DNA of 32,619 bases, taken from assembly GCA_028293375.1 (NCBI GenBank), contig JAQGOY010000149.1, positions 1 to 32,619 on the forward strand. The letters are read 5' to 3'. Position 1 is the first letter of the stretch. Each line of letters starts with the position of its first letter. The notes under the pieces were generated by a model. That model was not told where the DNA came from and searched no databases. It was given only the letters and a program-made list of their open reading frames with translations. This stretch comes from Verrucomicrobiales bacterium. GTDB lineage: Bacteria; Verrucomicrobiota; Verrucomicrobiia; Limisphaerales; JAQGOY01. Position numbers and translations under genes: made by a program. Below are positions 9,360 through 17,494 of the stretch, one piece after another.

Positions 9360-10694
9360 ATGTCCGAAATTAAGCGTCGCGAACGGGACTCAATTCTTCA
9401 ATCACTTCAAGCCGGACTAGTTCCACGGCTCGGCCTCCATTTGCTCCAGGTCGGGCGGAAAGACGAGGTCGCCGCGTTGCTGAAAGACCTTGAACGCATT
9501 CAAGAGGGTGGCGCGGCCTTTCGAATTGTTGTTGGGCGTTTCGGGAGTGGAAAGAGTTTCTTTCTTAACCTTATCCGTAACCTTGCGTTACAGAAGCGGC
9601 TGGTCGTCGTTCAGGCTGACATCACAATGGAACGACGAATCCGATCAACAGGAGGCGAGTCTCGTGCGCTCTATTCGGAGTTGATGCGAAATTTAGCCAC
9701 TAGGGCCAAGCCAGAGGGTGGAGCGCTTCGCAATCTCTGTGAAGGTTGGTTATCTGATGTTCATCACACTATTTCCAATGCGGGTGGCCGGGAGGAGGAC
9801 GTGAAACGTCGAATCTATGAAGATTTGTCGAGTCTGCAGGATTTTGTGGGAGGTCATGCCTTTGCAGAGGTGATGACGCGCTATTACGTAGGTTACACAA
9901 CTGATAATGAGGCGCTGCAGGCCAATGCACTTCGCTGGTTGCGTGGAGAATACTCGACCAAAAGCGAAGCTCACGAAGACCTGGGAGTCAGGCAGATTAT
10001 CGACGACGAGAACTTCTATGACAGCCTTAAACTCATGGCAGCCTTTTGTGCCAAAGCAGGGTTTGGCGGTCTTCTTGTTGGCTTGGACGAGTTGGTCGTT
10101 TTGTCCCACCGATTACCCAGCACGCGTTCCCGACAAGCGAACTACGAAGCCCTTCTTGCGATTATAAATGACTGCTATCAGGGTGGTGCGGCAAATTTGG
10201 GGTTCATTCTTGCCGGCACCGACGAGTTTCTGGAAGACAAACACCGCGGATTGCATAGCTACGAGGCACTCAAATCACGTCTGATCGAAAATAAATTTGC
10301 CAGCGAAAATATCAGGGACTTTTCCGGTCCTGTTGTGCGGCTTCAAAACCTCACGCCTGAAGATTTGTTTGTTCTGCTTCGGAATATTAGACACGTCCAT
10401 GCCTCAGGCGATGTAAGTAAATATGTCGTTTCTGATGAAGCGCTAATGGCAGTTCTGGAAAAGGCCAGTGAAACATTGGGAGCGGAATATTTTAAAACGC
10501 CGCGGGAGGTAGTGCGTTCTTTTGTAGGTCTTCTCAATCTTATGGAACAAAATCCTGAGAGAACGTGGCAAGAGTTTGTTGGACCAAGCCTTATTCCAAA
10601 ATCCAAAGCTCATGCGTCTGCAGAGGAGGAACTCGCTCTTGGACTCTCGCCCTCTGTCGATGATTCTGACGAGCTCCAAACCTTCAAACTTTGA
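9360..10694 (+). CDS. sngB: P-loop ATPase, Shango SngB-like (BrxD/DUF2791 type)
   Basis: This 444-residue ATPase has Walker A GRFGSGKS at 59-66 and Walker B in GGLLVGLDEL with D243 and E244. A sensor-like strand GFILAGTDEF lies at 281-290. The N-terminal part before the P-loop (RLGLHLLQVGR) and overall layout match the BREX-associated ATPase family (BrxD, DUF2791), used in Shango as the second gene. I chose ATG 9360, two bases after the upstream stop, rather than a longer in-frame start at 9276 that would overlap the first gene by 82 bases and add an arginine-rich stretch unlike the family. Its stop (TGA 10692-10694) overlaps the ATG of the helicase by one base. It probably couples ATP hydrolysis to DNA sensing with the helicase and the TerB protein. 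Confidence 0.87.
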   Translation: MSEIKRRERDSILQSLQAGLVPRLGLHLLQVGRKDEVAALLKDLERIQEGGAAFRIVVGRFGSGKSFFLNLIRNLALQKRLVVVQADITMERRIRSTGGESRALYSELMRNLATRAKPEGGALRNLCEGWLSDVHHTISNAGGREEDVKRRIYEDLSSLQDFVGGHAFAEVMTRYYVGYTTDNEALQANALRWLRGEYSTKSEAHEDLGVRQIIDDENFYDSLKLMAAFCAKAGFGGLLVGLDELVVLSHRLPSTRSRQANYEALLAIINDCYQGGAANLGFILAGTDEFLEDKHRGLHSYEALKSRLIENKFASENIRDFSGPVVRLQNLTPEDLFVLLRNIRHVHASGDVSKYVVSDEALMAVLEKASETLGAEYFKTPREVVRSFVGLLNLMEQNPERTWQEFVGPSLIPKSKAHASAEEELALGLSPSVDDSDELQTFKL

Positions 10695-13003
10695 TGAGCT
10701 CTCAGGCTTTTTCGCTACTCCACAGAGGAGTTCAGGAGGCAATTTTTAAGCGAGGTTGGAAAGAACTGCACGCGATTCAGGCTGAGACCATCCCTTGGAT
10801 AATTGAGGGTCATGGTCATTTGCTTATCTCGGCGCACACAGCAGGTGGAAAAACCGAGGCAGCGTTTCTTCCTATCATATCTACCCTAGCGAATAATCCT
10901 CGTTCATCAGTTCAGGCTCTCTATATTGGCCCACTTGTTGCACTAATTAATGATCAGTTCGAGCGGTTGGAAACACTTTGTTCGGATGTCGATGTACCTG
11001 TTCACCGTTGGCATGGTTCTGCTTCCGCAACGGAAAAGCGTAAACTTCGCGATTCTCCTGGGGGTATTTTACTTATCACCCCGGAATCTTTGGAATCGAA
11101 TTTCATTAATTATGGAAAACACCTGCGACGGATATACGCGGACTTAAAATTTATAGTTATTGATGAATTGCACTCCTTCCTGTCTAGCGTGCGAGGAGTG
11201 CATCTCCGCAGCTTAATTGCACGACTCGTTGCAGCGACCGGTTGCAACCCACGCCTGGTTGGACTATCAGCAACTTTGGGAGATCCCAACCACGCTCGTT
11301 CTTTTCTTGCACCCGATGCACCCGAAACGGTGAAACTTATAACTGGCAAGGGTGATCTTACTTTACAGTTTGGAATTAAAGCCTACCTGCATAACGAAAG
11401 TAAGGACTTGGGTTATTTGCCGCGATGGCATATAGGAGATCTTTACAACACTCTTGAGGGGCTTACCACATTCCAAGCAAAGGAAAAGTACCCGCTCCAC
11501 TCAGTTCTCCAAAATGATCCTGATGACTCACAATCAGTCACAACTGATGAACTTGATGACATAGCCAGTCACATTCTCCATAGATGTAAAGATCATACGA
11601 ACCTGATTTTTGGAAATGCAAAACAGAGCTTGGAGGTCCTTGCTGATCGTTTACATGCTGCAGTAAAATCTAGTGGCTCGCTTCAAGATCCCTTTCACGT
11701 TCACCACGGATCCTTGTCCAAAGAAGTGCGCGAAGAAACAGAGGCCATTCTAAAAAGCGGTAAACCAGCAACGGTTCTTTGTTCCAGCACTCTCGAAATG
11801 GGGATTGATATAGGCTCGGTATGGCGAGTGATGCAACTTGATGCCCCATGGACGGTGGCTTCGCTGCGTCAGCGTATGGGACGTTCTGGAAGGCGCGAAG
11901 GACAAACTGCGAGAATGTGCGTTTATTCACGTGATGACTCACCACACAAAAAAAGTTCACTCACAGATTTGCTTTTCCCCAAATTGCTCCGTGCAATTGC
12001 CCTCGCCGAATTAATGTTTTCAAGGTGGCTTGAACCGCATGATGGTGACCGATTCCATCTAAGCACCCTAGTCCATCAAATCCTCAGTTGTCTGCGCGAA
12101 ACAGGAGGAATGAGTTCGGAAGCGTTATTTTCAATCTTAATCAATCGTGGGGCTTTCCGGAAGGTCTCGAAAAGAATGTTTTTAGGTGTCTTGAGTTCGC
12201 TGGGAGAATGTCATTTTATTGAACAAATTCCAACGGGTGAACTCATTCTTGCACCGGAAGGCGAAAGCGTTACTGCGAATCGGGACTTTTATGCTGCTTT
12301 TGCCTCCAGCGAAGAATTTATTGTTCGCCATGACGAAAATGAAATTGGAAAACTTCAAAGCTCATTGGTGCCGCCTATCGGGGAAGATATAATCCTGGGT
12401 GGCAGACGCTGGCGAGTGATCGATGTTCACTCAACTTGCAAGACAGTTTTCGTCTCAGTATCTGAAGGAGGAAAAGCTCCGTTATTTCGGGGTCCCGGAG
12501 GAGAAATCCACAACAGGGTTGTAGATGAGATGCACATCATTCTTTCAAGCGACTCCGAAATACCTTATCTCGACGGAGCAGCTCAAACTCTACTTAAATC
12601 AGCGCGCGCCATGGCAAGGCAGTCCGGTGTTCTGTCGGCCGGTTTCATTGTCCGTGATAATTCCATCCAATGGTTCCCCTGGCTTGGGACACGCGGCTTT
12701 CTCACATTGGAATTACAGGCACGCTGCAGCGGCATCGCGACTGAATCCGATATTTTATCGATCACCTACAGAAATACTAACTTTCAGCAATGGCAGGAGC
12801 ACCTGTCACTGATTGGATGTGGTGAACGCACAGCGTTAGAATTGGCGAAACACATGAAAATAAAAACCTTTGAAAAATTCGACGAAACCATTCGGGAAGA
12901 ACTTCTTGACGAAACTAATTCGCGCGACCGTTTGGATTTGGCATCAGCTTCATCCATCGCCCGAAAAACGCTTTTTCATGCTAAATCAATTTCGCATTCC
13001 TGA
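10694..13003 (+). CDS. sngC: Lhr-like superfamily 2 helicase, Shango SngC-like (BrxHI type)
   Basis: This 769-residue DEAD/DEAH helicase has all key motifs: a Q-like motif LHAIQAETIP (25-34), motif I SAHTAGGKT (46-54), motif II DELH (157-160), motif III SATL (192-195) and motif VI QRMGRSGR (393-400). The QRMGRSGR form and the long C-terminal half are typical of Lhr-like and BREX-associated BrxHI helicases. No BREX core gene (pglX, pglZ, brxC) is present, so this is not a BREX locus. I chose ATG 10694, which overlaps the ATPase stop as ATGA, over an upstream TTG. The gene ends the cassette; downstream is a non-coding gap and convergent genes. It probably unwinds or translocates on phage DNA. 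Confidence 0.88.
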   Translation: MSSQAFSLLHRGVQEAIFKRGWKELHAIQAETIPWIIEGHGHLLISAHTAGGKTEAAFLPIISTLANNPRSSVQALYIGPLVALINDQFERLETLCSDVDVPVHRWHGSASATEKRKLRDSPGGILLITPESLESNFINYGKHLRRIYADLKFIVIDELHSFLSSVRGVHLRSLIARLVAATGCNPRLVGLSATLGDPNHARSFLAPDAPETVKLITGKGDLTLQFGIKAYLHNESKDLGYLPRWHIGDLYNTLEGLTTFQAKEKYPLHSVLQNDPDDSQSVTTDELDDIASHILHRCKDHTNLIFGNAKQSLEVLADRLHAAVKSSGSLQDPFHVHHGSLSKEVREETEAILKSGKPATVLCSSTLEMGIDIGSVWRVMQLDAPWTVASLRQRMGRSGRREGQTARMCVYSRDDSPHKKSSLTDLLFPKLLRAIALAELMFSRWLEPHDGDRFHLSTLVHQILSCLRETGGMSSEALFSILINRGAFRKVSKRMFLGVLSSLGECHFIEQIPTGELILAPEGESVTANRDFYAAFASSEEFIVRHDENEIGKLQSSLVPPIGEDIILGGRRWRVIDVHSTCKTVFVSVSEGGKAPLFRGPGGEIHNRVVDEMHIILSSDSEIPYLDGAAQTLLKSARAMARQSGVLSAGFIVRDNSIQWFPWLGTRGFLTLELQARCSGIATESDILSITYRNTNFQQWQEHLSLIGCGERTALELAKHMKIKTFEKFDETIREELLDETNSRDRLDLASASSIARKTLFHAKSISHS

Positions 13004-13047
13004 GTAATCCGGGCTGATTGACGGTTACTGTGCAAAACTAAATTTTT
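13003..13047 (+). terminator. Weak terminator candidate after the helicase gene
   Basis: AGTAATCCG (13003-13011) can pair with CGGTTACT (13022-13029) with one bulged base. An A+T-rich stretch with six T residues (13042-13047) follows at a distance of 12 bases. The position directly behind the stop codon fits, but the gap before the T run makes this a poor intrinsic terminator. Confidence 0.3.
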
Positions 13048-13552
13048 TAACAGGTCGCGCTCGGATGATTAGCTTAGCTTGTTGCGCAATAAACAAGACG
13101 CTTTCAGGAAACTGTCATAAATAATTATCTGAACCAATTGTCTTTGATGAAAATCCTGAGTGATCCAGGGCGCATGGTAACCAAGAGTAAAAAGGTCTTT
13201 AAACTCCACACTTTCGCCCGGTTGTAATTACCAAATGCGCCCTACCGTCGGTTTGATCCTCGGGCCATTTTCATTGCTCGTCATGGAATAGTGCATCTTT
13301 AATGCGCGAGACAATCTTGTCAGAATTTGTTAGATGATGATCCAAAATCCGTGCTATGGTCCTGCTTTGTTTCCGTATTATTCGGTTTATATATCTGTTT
13401 CTTGGCTTGTTTCTGGCACCGCGCGAACCTCAATGACGCTATTTTCCCGTCCCACAGCTACCAAGTAAAGGACAAGACTCCAATCGCAAGGCGAATCGAC
13501 ACATCTACTTGCACGTCACCAAACCCCGTCGTCGGTTCATTCTGAAAACCGT
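13004..13552. other. Non-coding gap between convergent genes
   Basis: This 549-base stretch separates the defence cassette from the convergent VOC gene. I see no convincing gene. A frame at 13327-13545 would encode 72 residues with one hydrophobic segment, but it starts on TTG without a ribosome binding site and resembles nothing known to me. The gap contains the weak terminator at 13003-13047 and an imperfect inverted repeat at 13167-13243. No tRNA or direct repeat marking an island boundary is visible. Confidence 0.55.
13167..13243. repeat. Imperfect inverted repeat, 77 bp span
   Basis: AGGGCGCATGGTAA (13167-13180) is matched by TTACCAAATGCGCCCT (13228-13243): the arms are identical except for two extra T residues on one side. 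The 47-base interior has no pairing I can see. It could be a miniature mobile-element remnant or a long hairpin acting as a bidirectional terminator between the convergent genes. Confidence 0.45.
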
Positions 13553-13990
13553 CTATGTTTTGCTGGAGCAATTGAACATCCAGTGGATCCCAAATTTGTC
13601 CACGATGCTCCCAAAATAGGCTCCCCAAAACATATCCTGCAGCGCCATTTCCACCTTGCCTCCTTCCGCTAGCCCTTTGAAAAGGCGGTCGGTTTCCGCA
13701 CGGCTGTCCGGCTCAAGATTGATGAACATATTGTTGCCCGGAGTCAGCTTGAATCCCATGGATTCCGGTGCATCGGTTCCCATCAGAATATGTCCGCCCA
13801 AAAGTGGTAATTCGATATGCATGATCAGATTCTTGTCCGCGTCCCCCATTGCAGGCTGGTCTGGACAAGCGGGCACGTCTTTGAAACGGGCTATTGGGCC
13901 GCAAAATTCAGTTTTGAAAACAGACTTGTAGAACAAGAAAGCGTCTTCAGTTGTGCGAACGAAGTTGAGATAGGTGCTTACACGAGCCAT
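13553..13990 (-). CDS. VOC-family (PhnB/glyoxalase-like) protein
   Basis: This 145-residue cytoplasmic protein has two beta-alpha-beta-beta-beta modules of the vicinal-oxygen-chelate fold. Typical PhnB-type landmarks are YLNFVRTTEDAFLFYKSVF at the N terminus, LGGHILMGTD in the middle and FWGAYFGSIVDKFGIHWMFN at the end. The length is normal for single-domain PhnB-like proteins, whose reactions are mostly unknown. It lies 49 bases downstream of another VOC gene in the same direction, so the two probably form an operon and may be paralogues. No metal-ligand set can be assigned safely, so an enzymatic claim is not justified. Confidence 0.88.
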   Translation of the reverse strand: MARVSTYLNFVRTTEDAFLFYKSVFKTEFCGPIARFKDVPACPDQPAMGDADKNLIMHIELPLLGGHILMGTDAPESMGFKLTPGNNMFINLEPDSRAETDRLFKGLAEGGKVEMALQDMFWGAYFGSIVDKFGIHWMFNCSSKT

Positions 13991-14039
13991 GGGATTGTTT
14001 TTGTTAGGTGGTTGTTGTTTATGTTCGGTTTTTGCAAGA

Positions 14040-14957
14040 TTAAGCTTTCGCCAGATACTCAGTGAGTTGGTCCAGGGTTCCCGTCCAGCCCTGTATCATT
14101 CCGTCATGGGCGGCATCGAAGGTTTTCCGTTCGTCTTCAGTCGGGTTTAATGGGGTCCATTCAATCGTCACTTTTGTTTGGCCTCCCTCCTCGGTGAGGG
14201 TGGTTGTGGACAGCATTTCCAATGGCCAGGTCGTGCTAAAGGGATGGCGGGTGATTCCACCATTCGCGTCCGAGAAAGAATTTACCAACACGATTTTTGC
14301 AGGCTCATCTATCACACGATAAGTAAATTTGCCCCACATTTCTTTGCCGTCGGGCGATTGCAGCGCGTAAAGAAAGGTGCCGCCGGGACGAAAATCCAGT
14401 TTGGCGGTCGTCATCGAAAATCCTTTGGGACTGAACCATTTCATCAGTTGCTCCCGTTCGGTCCATGCTTTCCACACCTGATCCTTTGAAGCCTTGAATG
14501 TGCGCGAAATGACAAATGGCTTGGCGGAGGGAGCCATCGTCACCATCCAGCCCACTCCAAAGCGGTCTGTCACCATCCCGAAGCGTGGCGACCAAAATGT
14601 TTTATTGACCGGCATCCCAACCTCGCCGCCTTCGGCCAGCGCATTAAAAACGCGATCAACCTCCGCTTCACAGGAGAGTGAGAGCGACAGGGAGAAACCC
14701 TCGAATTTGCCCTTGCCCGTTGAGCAACCATCCGACGCCATGATTACCGTCGATCCAATGCGCAGACTGCTATGCATGACCTTATTTTCGAACCCCGGAG
14801 GAAGCATTCCAGGCGGAGTCGGTTCCGGGCTATCTTTGTAGCGCATCAGCATCTCCACTTCTGCCCCGAGCGTTTTGCGGTAGAATTCGATTGCCTCATC
14901 ACACCGCCCATTAAAGAAGAGGTAGGGTTGGATAAAATTGCTTTTTGAAGTGCTCAT
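14040..14957 (-). CDS. VOC (PhnB-like) - SRPBCC (AHSA1-like) fusion protein
   Basis: This 305-residue protein joins two normally separate families. Residues 1 to about 143 are a PhnB-like VOC domain (YLFFNGRCDEAIEFYRKTLGAE, then FWSPRFGMVTDRFGVGWMV); for readability these are the start and end landmarks. Residues about 148-303 are an SRPBCC/AHSA1 hydrophobic-pocket domain (VISRTFKASKDQVWKAWT, FRPGGTFLYAL, GMIQGWTGTLDQLTEYL). The linker is only a few residues, and the frame is uninterrupted. Such genes in other bacteria are often found as separate neighbours that bind small ligands or act with ECF sigma factors. It is the upstream member of a probable operon with the single VOC gene. The ligand is unknown. 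Confidence 0.88.
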   Translation of the reverse strand: MSTSKSNFIQPYLFFNGRCDEAIEFYRKTLGAEVEMLMRYKDSPEPTPPGMLPPGFENKVMHSSLRIGSTVIMASDGCSTGKGKFEGFSLSLSLSCEAEVDRVFNALAEGGEVGMPVNKTFWSPRFGMVTDRFGVGWMVTMAPSAKPFVISRTFKASKDQVWKAWTEREQLMKWFSPKGFSMTTAKLDFRPGGTFLYALQSPDGKEMWGKFTYRVIDEPAKIVLVNSFSDANGGITRHPFSTTWPLEMLSTTTLTEEGGQTKVTIEWTPLNPTEDERKTFDAAHDGMIQGWTGTLDQLTEYLAKA

Positions 14958-15142
14958 GACATTTTGATTATAAATTTTGTTTCAGTTCATATCTACAACG
15001 AACGAGCCTGCGCATTCAGGACATTTTTCTTAACTTTCGAATTATTGGTCGAAACATCGCCTACAGGATATTCGCTCCCCGAATCCTTTAAGCGCCAGAA
15101 ACCCAGACTTCCTTCAGGGGCGTATTTTGGTAAATCACCCAT

Positions 15143-15694
15143 TCATGGCTCAAGCTCCATTCTATGGCCTCCCTCCAGTTTCAAAAGCAGCGCCTTCCTA
15201 TCCAGTCCCCCCGCGAATCCACACATGCCCCCATTCTTACCCACCACCCGATGGCATGGCACGATGATGGAGATGGGGTTCCGCCCCGTACTTGTCCCCG
15301 CCGCACGAATGGCATGAGATGCCCCAGCGCGAGTTGCAAGTTCACTGTAACTGAGTGTCTGCCCATAAGGGATCTGCTCGATTTGTTTCCAAATCGACTT
15401 CTGAAAATCTGTCCCCGTCGAGCGGAGCGGGATCGTGAAACGTGTTCTGTGTCCCGCGAAATATTCATGGAGCTGTTCTCCCGCTTGTCGAAGCAGCGCA
15501 TGTTGCGCATCCCTTTTCCAATTCCCGCTCATGGCAGGAACGTGAGGGCAATCAACAAAATATAATCCAACCAGCCATTCTTCATCGGCCACCAGCATTA
15601 ATTTACCTATGGGGCTGTCGATTACCGCATACGAGTTTGTGATCGCTCTTTTCTCAGTTGAGGAGGATTTTCGATTCGTTTTATTCTGCATCAT
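15143..15694 (-). CDS. ogt: Methylated-DNA--protein-cysteine S-methyltransferase
   Basis: This 183-residue suicide repair protein moves the alkyl group from O6-alkylguanine (and O4-alkylthymine) in DNA to its own cysteine. The active site is IIVPCHRVVG with Cys147, preceded by GRNP; the recognition-helix region reads YSELATRAGASHAIRAAG (115-132). The N-terminal ribonuclease-like domain is present, so length fits Ogt rather than full Ada. The first of two consecutive ATG codons is at 15694. It is divergent from the Ada-AlkA gene, and the shared 118-base spacer carries a 13-bp inverted repeat, suggesting co-regulation in an adaptive response. A 185-base gap separates it from the fusion gene downstream. 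Confidence 0.95.
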   Translation of the reverse strand: MMQNKTNRKSSSTEKRAITNSYAVIDSPIGKLMLVADEEWLVGLYFVDCPHVPAMSGNWKRDAQHALLRQAGEQLHEYFAGHRTRFTIPLRSTGTDFQKSIWKQIEQIPYGQTLSYSELATRAGASHAIRAAGTSTGRNPISIIVPCHRVVGKNGGMCGFAGGLDRKALLLKLEGGHRMELEP

Positions 15695-15725
15695 GTTTTA
15701 ATGTTCACCCACAATCGAATCGAAT

Positions 15726-15781
15726 ACTCGCCATTTTCGGTCATCGAAGTAAAAATATTTCCATGTCTGAAAATGGCGAGT
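15726..15781. promoter_or_regulatory. Symmetric inverted repeat between ogt and ada-alkA
   Basis: ACTCGCCATTTTC (15726-15738) and GAAAATGGCGAGT (15769-15781) are perfect 13-bp inverted copies separated by 30 bases. Read toward each gene, the element is GAAAATGGCGAGT, and its last base lies exactly 32 positions from the first base of the ATG on both sides (15694 minus strand, 15813 plus strand). The symmetry suggests one regulator site per gene, possibly for the Ada-AraC part of the neighbouring protein. A stem-loop role is also possible. Confidence 0.6.
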
Positions 15782-15812
15782 GTTCTTGTGAAGATGAGTG
15801 TATCTTTGGGGA

Positions 15813-17324
15813 ATGGAAGACTCCAGATCACTCTACAAAGCGCTAATCGCCCGCGATTCCCGTTTCGATGGTCTCTTTTTTGTGGGCGTGACTTCCACAG
15901 GAATCTATTGCCGCCCCATCTGTCCGGTGAAACCGCCAAAGGAAATCAATTGCCAATTCTACAATTCCGCCCAGGAGGCGGAGCAAAAGGGTTTTCGGCC
16001 CTGCCTGCGATGCCGCCCTGAGTTGGCTCCAGGCCATGCTCCAGTGGATAATTCACAGCGCGTCGCTCATCTCGTCGTTCAGCGCATCGAAGAAGGAATG
16101 TCGGACGACGAAAGTGCCCTGGAATCCATCGCCGCCGCGTTTGAATTAAGCTCGCGCCAAATCCGACGCATAGTCCAGAAGGAACTCGGAGTCTCCCCCA
16201 TTCAATTGCTTCTGACCCGTCGTCTCCTTCTGGCCAAGCAGCTTCTTACCGAGACCGCTCTTCCAGTTATTGAAGTGGCCTTCGCAAGCGGGTTTTCAAG
16301 CTTGCGCCGGTTTAATGATGCTTTCAGCAACCGTTATGGCATGCCACCCACCCGGCTTCGAAAAAATGTCGTGGATAACTCTGCCTCAGCAAATGACTCC
16401 GGGGTTTCAACTCTTCTGCTTTGCTATCGTCCGCCTTACGACTGGCCAGGCATGTTGAATTTTCTCCAGAAGCGCCAATTGAAAGGAGTCGAGTGGGTTA
16501 CCGAAGGGGTTTATGCACGCACTGTGCTATTGGGAGAATTCAAAGGCTGGATAAATATAACCCAGGCCAAAAAGAAAAACGCGCTCCTCCTCACCTTCAC
16601 CCACAGCCTTGCGCCCGTGCTGCCAGCGTTGCTGAATCGCGTGCGCGATTTATTTGACGTGAACGCCCAGCCGGAAATCATCTCCAAACATTTCGCCGGC
16701 GACCCGATCCTCGGTCCTCTTGTCAAAGCCAATCCGGGACTCAGATTGCCCGGTGCTTTCAACGGTTTCGAATTGGGTATAAGGGCCATTCTTGGGCAGC
16801 AGATCACGGTCAAAGCAGCGACAACCATCGCATGCCGCCTCGCCGTCGCCTTTGGTGAACCCATCACCACTCCCTTTGCAGAGTTAACCCACCTGACCCC
16901 TTCACCTAAAAAACTCGCCAAAGCGACCATCGACGACCTGGCCAGCCTGGGAATCGTCAGTGCAAGGTGCAAAAGCATCATCGCCCTGGCTCAGGCCCAG
17001 TTCTCTGGAAAGCTCTCGCTGGACAGCGGAAACCACCACGATCCTGAAGTCACCGTTCAGCGACTCGCAGAGATTCCCGGAATTGGCCAATGGACCGCCA
17101 ATTACATAGCCATGAGGGCTCTACGCTGGCCGGACGCCTTTCCAAAGGAAGACATAGCCATCAGAAATAATCTGGGAGGGGTTACGGCAAAACAAGCTGA
17201 ACAAATGTCGCAACCCTGGCGCCCCTGGCGCAGCTACGCCGTAATGCACATTTGGAAAATGGCATCCATGACTCAGTCTGCAAAGGCAGTTCAAAGGCCA
17301 CTCACTTCGAGTTCCCGCCGTTAG
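15813..17324 (+). CDS. alkA: Ada-type regulator fused to AlkA 3-methyladenine DNA glycosylase
   Basis: This 503-residue protein joins three modules. Residues 1-75 are the Ada zinc domain with Cys33, Cys37, Cys64 and Cys67; in Ada the first of these accepts methyl groups from phosphotriesters and switches on transcription. Residues about 82-185 are an AraC-type helix-turn-helix. Residues about 200-495 are AlkA: an N-terminal domain, then the helix-hairpin-helix PGIGQWTANY (422-431) and catalytic Asp447 in DAFPKED. It would excise 3-methyladenine and related bases and also activate repair genes. The O6-methyltransferase part of classical Ada is missing but is encoded divergently next door. I prefer ATG 15813 because the family starts here and the inverted repeat spacing is then symmetric; GTG 15798 is the alternative. 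Confidence 0.92.
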   Translation: MEDSRSLYKALIARDSRFDGLFFVGVTSTGIYCRPICPVKPPKEINCQFYNSAQEAEQKGFRPCLRCRPELAPGHAPVDNSQRVAHLVVQRIEEGMSDDESALESIAAAFELSSRQIRRIVQKELGVSPIQLLLTRRLLLAKQLLTETALPVIEVAFASGFSSLRRFNDAFSNRYGMPPTRLRKNVVDNSASANDSGVSTLLLCYRPPYDWPGMLNFLQKRQLKGVEWVTEGVYARTVLLGEFKGWINITQAKKKNALLLTFTHSLAPVLPALLNRVRDLFDVNAQPEIISKHFAGDPILGPLVKANPGLRLPGAFNGFELGIRAILGQQITVKAATTIACRLAVAFGEPITTPFAELTHLTPSPKKLAKATIDDLASLGIVSARCKSIIALAQAQFSGKLSLDSGNHHDPEVTVQRLAEIPGIGQWTANYIAMRALRWPDAFPKEDIAIRNNLGGVTAKQAEQMSQPWRPWRSYAVMHIWKMASMTQSAKAVQRPLTSSSRR

Positions 17325-17422
17325 TTCCTGTTCCTTGGTTGCTAATCACGCGGGTCATAGTCCTTTTGACCTATTGTTTGCTTCTACTGCCGCGTTAAGA
17401 TCAATCGAACCTCCAACAATAC

Positions 17423-17457
17423 TATCATAACTTATGATAATTCCGACCCGTCATAAC
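17423..17457. promoter_or_regulatory. Candidate operator before the GH76 gene
   Basis: TATCATAA-C-TTATGATA (17423-17439) is a perfect 8-bp-arm palindrome around one central base. A further copy of its TCATAAC half-site lies at 17451-17457, exactly 26 bases after the first (17425-17431). The cluster is 38-72 bases before the ATG at 17495, a usual place for repressor or activator binding. The regulator is not identified. Confidence 0.45.
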
Positions 17458-17494
17458 ATCAAAAAAAGAACAGGTACAAAACATTGAGAACAAT

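Noticed and set aside
6988-13003. BREX locus
   Set aside because: The ATPase and helicase resemble BrxD and BrxHI, but no pglX, pglZ, brxC or kinase gene is present; the TerB protein fits Shango instead.
13327-13545. Plus-strand 72-residue frame with a hydrophobic segment
   Set aside because: TTG start, no ribosome binding site and no recognisable similarity; the hydrophobic stretch alone is not enough.
14964-15142. Possible small zinc-ribbon gene on the minus strand
   Set aside because: A CPEC motif can be read, but stop codons lie just upstream in that frame and no start exists.
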